64,000 nucleotides of DNA from an uncultured Pseudomonadales bacterium (GTDB taxonomy: Bacteria > Pseudomonadota > Gammaproteobacteria > Pseudomonadales > Balneatricaceae), in NCBI GenBank assembly GCA_937773555.1, contig CALJVT010000007.1, forward strand, positions 62,001 through 126,000, in the 5' to 3' direction. Shown in pieces: positions 58,418-64,000 of the stretch. The number at the start of each line of letters is the position of its first letter. Positions within the stretch are counted from its first letter, which is position 1. The translations under genes were made by a program, and so were the position numbers. The notes below the pieces were generated by a model that worked only from the letters and a program-made list of their open reading frames with translations, had not been told where the DNA came from and did no database searches.

Positions 58418-61135
58418 TTAACTAAGCTTACCGCAACACTGCTTGTATTTTTTACCCGAACCACAAGGACAGGCTTCATTTCTACCTATCTTTGCTGGAG
58501 GGATGCCTCGTTTTTTTGCAGCCACTGCAGCTCTTTGCTGCTGAGCGTCTGTCTGAGCTTGCGCTTGTTCGTGGCGGAATTGCATCGCCGCTTGGGCCTG
58601 TTCACGTTTTTTACGCTCTTCTGCTTCTACATCTTCTGGAGACCTAACTTGCACGTTACTTAAGATCCGAATAACGTCTTCTTTTATAGCAAAAAGTAGC
58701 TGCTGGAACAAATCAAACGATTCTCTTTTGTACTCTTGCTTAGGGTTCTTTTGTGCATAACCACGCAAATGGATACCTTGACGTAGCATGTCCATAGTGG
58801 CTAAATGTTCTTTCCAACGGGAATCAATCACCTGAAGCATTACCTGCTTCTCAAAGCCACGGATTGCTTCTGCTCCAACCACTTCAGTTTTCGACTGATA
58901 ACTCTCACTCAATAACGTTTGAATTTTTTCACGCAAGCCTTGCTCTTCTAGTCGGTCATCACTATCAAGCCACTCTTGAACAGGTAATGCCATACCAAAT
59001 TGCTTTTCAAGCTCTGCTTCTAGGCCATTAACATCCCACTGCTCTGCAAGGCTTTGCGGTGCAATGAAACGGTCAATAGCACTATCTAATACTTCAGCAC
59101 GTACATTGGTAATCACGTCTGCGATGTCATCTGTAGACATTAACTCATTGCGTTGATCATACACTACCGTGCGCTGATCGTTAGCTACGTCATCGTATTC
59201 AAGTAGTTGTTTACGCATGTCAAAATTGCGCCCTTCAACCTTACGCTGCGATTTTTCAATAGCGTTGGATACCATGCGATGCTCAATGGCTTCACCTTTC
59301 TCCATACCTAGCTTTTGCATTAAGCCTTTAATACGCTCTGGCGCAAAAATTCGTAATAAATTATCTTCTAGCGATAAGAAGAAACGTGAAGAACCTGGAT
59401 CACCTTGACGACCTGCTCGGCCACGAAGCTGGTTATCAATACGACGAGACTCGTGGCGCTCTGTGCCAATGATGTGAAGTCCACCCGCAGCTAGGACTAA
59501 ATCATGGCGTATTTGCCAGTCTGCCTTGGCTTCCTGTTTTTCTGCCTCAGTAACATTGTCACCTAAGGCTTCCAACTCAACTTCTAACTTACCACCCAAG
59601 CCAATGTCAGTGCCACGGCCAGCCATGTTAGTGGCAATAGTCACTGCGCCAGGGCGACCAGCTTCGGCAATAATAGTGGCTTCACGCTCGTGTTGCTTGG
59701 CGTTAAGTACATTATGTGGAACATCCGCTGCAGTAAGCGCTTGAGACACCATTTCTGACATTTCAATTGACGCAGTACCGACCAAGACCGGGCGTTGCTC
59801 TTTTACACACACCCGGATATCTTCAATAATAGCCTCAAACTTCTCTGTCATTGTTAAATACACTAGGTCATTCATATCCTTACGTTTAACATCAACGTTA
59901 GTGGGAATAACTAATACATCTAAGTCATAAATTTGATGTAATTCAAAGGCTTCAGTATCTGCAGTACCGGTCATGCCGGCAAGCTTGTCGTACAAGCGGA
60001 AGTAGTTTTGGAAGGTGGTTGAAGCCATGGTTTGACTTTCTTTTTGAATGGTCACACCTTCTTTAGCTTCTATAGCTTGGTGAATTCCTTCTGACCAACG
60101 GCGACCAGGCATAGTGCGGCCTGTGTGTTCATCAACGATGACAATTTCATCATCTTGAACGATGTAATCCACATTACGAGAGAATATAACTAAGGCTTTG
60201 AGCCCAGCATGCACATGGTGAAGTAGTGTTAGATTAGCCGCAGCATAAAGGCTTTCGCCCTCTGCCAGCAGCCCTGCACCAACCAGTAACTCTTCAACAA
60301 ATTGATGACCTGCTTCTGTAAGCTCTATGGTCTTGTGGGACTCATCGAAGGTATAGTGTCCGGTCGGTTCTTCATCACCTTCTACTTTGGGCTGAATTTC
60401 CAGATGAGGCACCAACCCATTAATGGTGATGTACATTTGGGTATTATCTTCAACGGGCCCAGAAATAATTAAAGGTGTGCGTGCTTCGTCGATCAGTATG
60501 GAGTCAACTTCGTCAACAATGGCGAAGTTAAGTGGTCTTTGAACCTTATCTACAGCACTAAAGGCCATGTTGTCACGGAGATAATCAAAACCAAACTCGT
60601 TATTTGTTCCATAGGTAACATCGCAGGCATAGGCGTCACGTTTGATGCCACTATCTTGTCCAGATAAGATGATACCAACAGACAAACCAAGGCCTTCATA
60701 CAAAGGTCGCATCCATTCAGCATCGCGCTGGGCGAGGTAGTCGTTCACTGTGACTACATGAACGCCATTACCTGGAATAGCATTGAGGTAAACTGCTAGC
60801 GTAGCCACTAGGGTTTTACCCTCACCTGTTCGCATTTCAGACACTTTGCCTTGGTGTAAGGCAATACCACCAATCATTTGGACGTCAAAGTGACGTAATT
60901 CCATAAGTCGGATTGACACCTCTCTACAGACTGCAAAGGCTTCAGGTAATAATTGATCTAACGTTTCGCCAGCATCAAACCGTAGGTTAAATGCTGCACG
61001 TTTAGCAGCAAGATCATCATCAGACAAGGGCTGAACACTTTCTTCTAACTGATTTATCTTACCTACAGTTTTATTAAATCGTTTCACTTCACGATCATTT
61101 TTGCTGCCAAAAAGTGATTTAAATATTTGAACCAT
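58418..61135 (-). CDS. secA: Preprotein translocase ATPase SecA
   Basis: The 905-residue motor of the Sec pathway has Walker [29 protein letters not shown], the second nucleotide domain with [13 protein letters not shown] and [12 protein letters not shown], and the C-terminal zinc/SecB site [13 protein letters not shown]. It has normal length. I do not see a SecM-like arrest peptide in the 157 bases upstream. Confidence 0.98.
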   Translation of the reverse strand: MVQIFKSLFGSKNDREVKRFNKTVGKINQLEESVQPLSDDDLAAKRAAFNLRFDAGETLDQLLPEAFAVCREVSIRLMELRHFDVQMIGGIALHQGKVSEMRTGEGKTLVATLAVYLNAIPGNGVHVVTVNDYLAQRDAEWMRPLYEGLGLSVGIILSGQDSGIKRDAYACDVTYGTNNEFGFDYLRDNMAFSAVDKVQRPLNFAIVDEVDSILIDEARTPLIISGPVEDNTQMYITINGLVPHLEIQPKVEGDEEPTGHYTFDESHKTIELTEAGHQFVEELLVGAGLLAEGESLYAAANLTLLHHVHAGLKALVIFSRNVDYIVQDDEIVIVDEHTGRTMPGRRWSEGIHQAIEAKEGVTIQKESQTMASTTFQNYFRLYDKLAGMTGTADTEAFELHQIYDLDVLVIPTNVDVKRKDMNDLVYLTMTEKFEAIIEDIRVCVKEQRPVLVGTASIEMSEMVSQALTAADVPHNVLNAKQHEREATIIAEAGRPGAVTIATNMAGRGTDIGLGGKLEVELEALGDNVTEAEKQEAKADWQIRHDLVLAAGGLHIIGTERHESRRIDNQLRGRAGRQGDPGSSRFFLSLEDNLLRIFAPERIKGLMQKLGMEKGEAIEHRMVSNAIEKSQRKVEGRNFDMRKQLLEYDDVANDQRTVVYDQRNELMSTDDIADVITNVRAEVLDSAIDRFIAPQSLAEQWDVNGLEAELEKQFGMALPVQEWLDSDDRLEEQGLREKIQTLLSESYQSKTEVVGAEAIRGFEKQVMLQVIDSRWKEHLATMDMLRQGIHLRGYAQKNPKQEYKRESFDLFQQLLFAIKEDVIRILSNVQVRSPEDVEAEERKKREQAQAAMQFRHEQAQAQTDAQQQRAAVAAKKRGIPPAKIGRNEACPCGSGKKYKQCCGKLS

Positions 61136-61292
61136 TATCTTGTCTTTTTATATGCGCTAGCACGCTTGTTAGGGATAAATGAGACGTTTATGATCTCTAC
61201 TATTACTATGGGGTCTTTGGCTTATTTTCAAAGGCCTAAAACGTAAAAAAGCCGGGGCTCTTTAGGAACACCAGCGTTTTTATCATTGTTTA

Positions 61293-62207
61293 TTAGACTG
61301 CAGCGACAGCCTGACTCATATAGGCTATGGGAGAGTCTGCTTCATCATCAAATGTAACTACTTCCCAGGCATCTTGTTGCGCTAGTAGTTCTCGCAACAA
61401 CATATGATTTAAACCATGTCCAGATTTGTGACCTTCAAACTTGCCGATCAGGCTGCGTCCCAAAAGATACAAATCTCCTACCGCATCTAATACCTTGTGC
61501 TTAACAAATTCATCTTGATAACGCAGGCCGTCTTCGTTAAGCACGCGGTAATCATCTACTGCAATAGCGTTATCTAAACTGCCACCTAACGCTAAATTTT
61601 TGGAGCGAAGGTATTCGAAGTCTTTCATAAAACCAAACGTACGTGCACGACTCACTTCTTTGACGTAAGACGTGCTCGAAAAATCCAACTGAGTAGTACA
61701 GTTTTTACTTTCAAAAAGTGGGTGATCAAAGTCTATAGTAAAGCCCACATGAAAGCCGTTAAAGGGCTCTAATGAAGCCGTTTTATCATCCTGACTAACA
61801 CGAACAGCTTTTTTAATACGGATGAATTTTTTTGGAGCATCTTGTTCTTCAACACCAGCAGATTGCAACAAGAAGATAAACGGTGCCGCACTACCATCCA
61901 TAATGGGCACTTCTTCGCTACTTAACTCTACGTATGCATTATCAATGCCAAGCCCAGCGAACGCTGATAGAAGATGCTCTACCGTACAAACGCGCACACC
62001 GTTTTGCACTAAGTTTGTAGATAGTGTTGTGTCACCCACATTATCTGCAATAGCAGGGATGGACACCACTGGATCGAGGTCTGTTCGGCAAAAAACAATA
62101 CCGACATTGGCCAAAGCAGGTTTTAATGTTAGGTAAACTTTTTTACCCGTGTGGATACCAATACCGGTGGCTCTAATAATATTTTTTAATGTACGCTGTT
62201 TGACCAT
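61293..62207 (-). CDS. lpxC: UDP-3-O-acyl-N-acetylglucosamine deacetylase
   Basis: The 304-residue zinc enzyme performs the committed step of lipid A synthesis. Zinc ligands lie in [11 protein letters not shown] and in [13 protein letters not shown] (HKxxD), and the catalytic His in SGHGLNH. The N-terminus [21 protein letters not shown] is standard. It sits between ftsZ and secA, as in related bacteria. Confidence 0.98.
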   Translation of the reverse strand: MVKQRTLKNIIRATGIGIHTGKKVYLTLKPALANVGIVFCRTDLDPVVSIPAIADNVGDTTLSTNLVQNGVRVCTVEHLLSAFAGLGIDNAYVELSSEEVPIMDGSAAPFIFLLQSAGVEEQDAPKKFIRIKKAVRVSQDDKTASLEPFNGFHVGFTIDFDHPLFESKNCTTQLDFSSTSYVKEVSRARTFGFMKDFEYLRSKNLALGGSLDNAIAVDDYRVLNEDGLRYQDEFVKHKVLDAVGDLYLLGRSLIGKFEGHKSGHGLNHMLLRELLAQQDAWEVVTFDDEADSPIAYMSQAVAAV

Positions 62208-62324
62208 TATGTCCTAGACCCTACACTCGGGGATAGCCGAGAATTGTAGCACAATAAATCTGTCTCTGAGGGGGAATAGACCCCCCATGACAGGTAAAAA
62301 GCGCCAGCACCTAAGACCTAAATC

Positions 62325-63491
62325 TTAATCAGCTTGACGCCGCAAAAACGCGGGGATATCTAAATAGTCAATATCACCTTCTGAACTGCTAGCAGTATCC
62401 ATGTCCAAACTACTCAAACGTGCATCACCTGTTAACGCATCTTTAACAGTAGGTAATTCCATTTGATCGACTGTTGGCCGCCTCATGTTATTATTGACCA
62501 CAGCTTTCACTGTTGGTTCAATCTGTTGTGCATAACCATGACCTAAACCCGTAGCAACAACTGTTACTTTTAGCTCATCTGACATTTCAGGGTCAATCAC
62601 CGTACCAATAACCACCGTAGCATTGTCTGATGCGAATTCTTCAATCGTATTACCTACCTCTGAGAACTCTCCCAAGTTCATGTCTAGTCCAGCAGTAATA
62701 TTGACTAAAATACCCTTGGCACCTCGCAAATCAACATCCTCTAGCAGAGGGCTGCGAACTGCTGCTTCTGCTGCTTCACGGGCCCGATCTTCGCCTCGAG
62801 CAACACCAGTTCCCATCATTGCCATGCCCATTTCAGACATCACAGTGCGCACGTCTGCAAAATCAACATTGATCATACCCGGCCGAGTAATAAGGTCAGC
62901 AATGCCTTGCACAGCCCCTAAAAGTACATCGTTTGCAGTACTAAAAGCTGTCAGCAAGCTGCAGTTCTTACCTAACACAGGCAGTAGTTTCTCATTTGGA
63001 ATGGTAATGAGGGAATCGACATGCTCCGCCAATTCCTTGAGACCTTGCTCAGCGATAGCCATACGTTTACGTCCCTCAAAAGGGAATGGCTTAGTCACAA
63101 CAGCCACCGTCAGAATACCCATTTCACGAGCCACTTCGGCCACAATAGGTGCGGCACCAGTACCTGTGCCGCCGCCCATACCTGCGGTAATAAAGACCAT
63201 GTCGGCACCTTGCAGAATACTTTCAATCTGCGCCCGGTCTTCAATGGCGGCTTCACGGCCAACATTAGGATTAGCGCCAGCGCCGAGGCCTTTAGTAATT
63301 TGTGCGCCTAATTGGATCACCGAACGAGCTTCCATACCCCTAAGGGCTTGAGCATCGGTGTTGGCACACACAAATTCTACGCCGTCTATTTCGCTAGACA
63401 ACATATGGCTTACAGCATTACCGCCGCCGCCGCCTATGCCAATCACTTTAATGACTGCATTTTGCGGCACGTTATCAACTAATTCGTACAT
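62325..63491 (-). CDS. ftsZ: Cell division protein FtsZ
   Basis: The 388-residue tubulin homologue forms the Z ring. The GTP-binding signature GGGTGTGAAPIVAEVA, the N-terminal VIGIGGGGGNAV and the T7 loop NVDFADVRTVM are present. The C-terminal peptide DYLDIPAFLRRQAD binds FtsA and ZipA. It follows ftsA on the same strand, about 93 bases apart. Confidence 0.98.
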   Translation of the reverse strand: MYELVDNVPQNAVIKVIGIGGGGGNAVSHMLSSEIDGVEFVCANTDAQALRGMEARSVIQLGAQITKGLGAGANPNVGREAAIEDRAQIESILQGADMVFITAGMGGGTGTGAAPIVAEVAREMGILTVAVVTKPFPFEGRKRMAIAEQGLKELAEHVDSLITIPNEKLLPVLGKNCSLLTAFSTANDVLLGAVQGIADLITRPGMINVDFADVRTVMSEMGMAMMGTGVARGEDRAREAAEAAVRSPLLEDVDLRGAKGILVNITAGLDMNLGEFSEVGNTIEEFASDNATVVIGTVIDPEMSDELKVTVVATGLGHGYAQQIEPTVKAVVNNNMRRPTVDQMELPTVKDALTGDARLSSLDMDTASSSEGDIDYLDIPAFLRRQAD

Positions 63492-63584
63492 CGCCTTGCT
63501 CCTAGTCTAATTTATTATTTTTCTGATCACGAATCCTATCGTATATCAGACTTCACTTTTGACATTCACCTGAGTGAATTATCG

Positions 63585-64000
63585 TTAAAAATTTGACTTT
63601 ACCCAAGCTTTGAACTTGAGTAGCCATTGGCTTGTATCAAAACCAAGGCTCAATCTGCTAGAGGTCACCACCTGAGCAGAAGGCCCTGCCTGTTGGGCGT
63701 AATTTAGCAGCCCCACACAGGTAGAATAGGTTGGATTATCCAACAACCCACCAGGCCCCTGGGCCTTGTGCGGTTTAGCTAATCGAACTGGCATATGAAA
63801 GATCTCTTCTGCCAACTCTACCGCCCCCTCCATCTGCGCTGTGCCACCCGTTAACACCATGCCAGCTGCGATTAAGTCTTCGTATCCACTGCGCCTTAAT
63901 TCAGACTGAACTAGGGTGTATAACTCTTCATAACGCGGCTCTACAACCTCAGCTAAAGCTTGGCGAGACAGGTCTCTGGCAGGTCGATCACCTACACTGG
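63585..64000 (-). CDS. ftsA: Cell division protein FtsA, C-terminal part (runs off window)
   Basis: The last ~138 codons read from the right edge: SRQALAEVVEPRYEELYTLV, then LRRSGYEDLIAAGMVLTGGTAQMEGAVEL (actin-like phosphate-2 motif) and the membrane-targeting C-terminal helix SQWLLKFKAWVKSNF. The beginning lies beyond base 64000. It anchors FtsZ filaments to the membrane. Confidence 0.96.
   Translation of the reverse strand, partial: SVGDRPARDLSRQALAEVVEPRYEELYTLVQSELRRSGYEDLIAAGMVLTGGTAQMEGAVELAEEIFHMPVRLAKPHKAQGPGGLLDNPTYSTCVGLLNYAQQAGPSAQVVTSSRLSLGFDTSQWLLKFKAWVKSNF

Noticed and set aside
61136-61292. SecM-like arrest peptide upstream of secA
   Set aside because: No open frame with signal sequence and arrest-like end lies in the 157-base gap.

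Overview
The window looks like a chromosomal segment of a marine-type gammaproteobacterium related to Pseudomonadales/Cellvibrionales. The basis is the gene order thrS-infC-rpmI-rplT-pheS-pheT-ihfA-tRNA-Pro, the cell-division/envelope run ftsA-ftsZ-lpxC-secA-argJ-mutT, class Ia nrdAB with a YfaE-like ferredoxin, and a complete glycine cleavage set. An unusual trait for this group is a full mevalonate operon. I cannot name the species from sequence alone.

Region 1 (1-15.04 kb) is accessory and visibly rearranged. It holds a family of 7TMR-DISM sensor kinases: one intact phosphorelay kinase, one cut by the window edge, one broken by two single-base deletions, and one 5' remnant. A NarL-type response regulator follows, whose leader resembles the kinase leaders. 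Next come tails of a dead pilin and usher gene, a small SANT-like gene, and an intact chaperone-usher fimbrial locus (pilin, chaperone, usher) with a divergent second pilin. The fimbrial locus is bracketed by 113-bp direct repeats. All of this lies directly 3' of tRNA-Pro(GGG), a typical island position.

Region 2 (15.05-22.5 kb) is the translation/ihfA block, all on the minus strand. It has an AUU-initiated infC, an attenuator-like hairpin before pheS, and a hairpin before thrS whose 7-base loop copies the tRNA-Thr(GGU) anticodon loop. Region 3 (22.5-29.2 kb) holds a GntR regulator with a divergent FMN 2-hydroxyacid dehydrogenase, DNA polymerase II, a GcvT/DmdA-like methyltransferase and an Lrp regulator. 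Region 4 (29.3-35.7 kb) is the tightly packed mevalonate operon, running from HMG-CoA reductase to diphosphomevalonate decarboxylase and including a type 2 IPP isomerase.

Region 5 (35.8-48.9 kb) contains peroxiredoxin, monothiol glutaredoxin, argF, metR, class II DAHP synthase, the ferredoxin-nrdB-nrdA unit with a pair of NrdR-like boxes, kdsA, a P-loop kinase, yaaA, a YqaA-like protein and sbcB. Region 6 (48.9-54.5 kb) is gcvT, an XRE-cupin regulator, gcvH and gcvP, with related palindromes in both gcv promoters. Region 7 (54.6-64 kb) is an MFS transporter with a long helical-repeat tail, then mutT, argJ, secA, lpxC, ftsZ and the end of ftsA. All core genes read intact. The frameshifts lie only in the accessory region, which argues for real decay there rather than general sequencing error.
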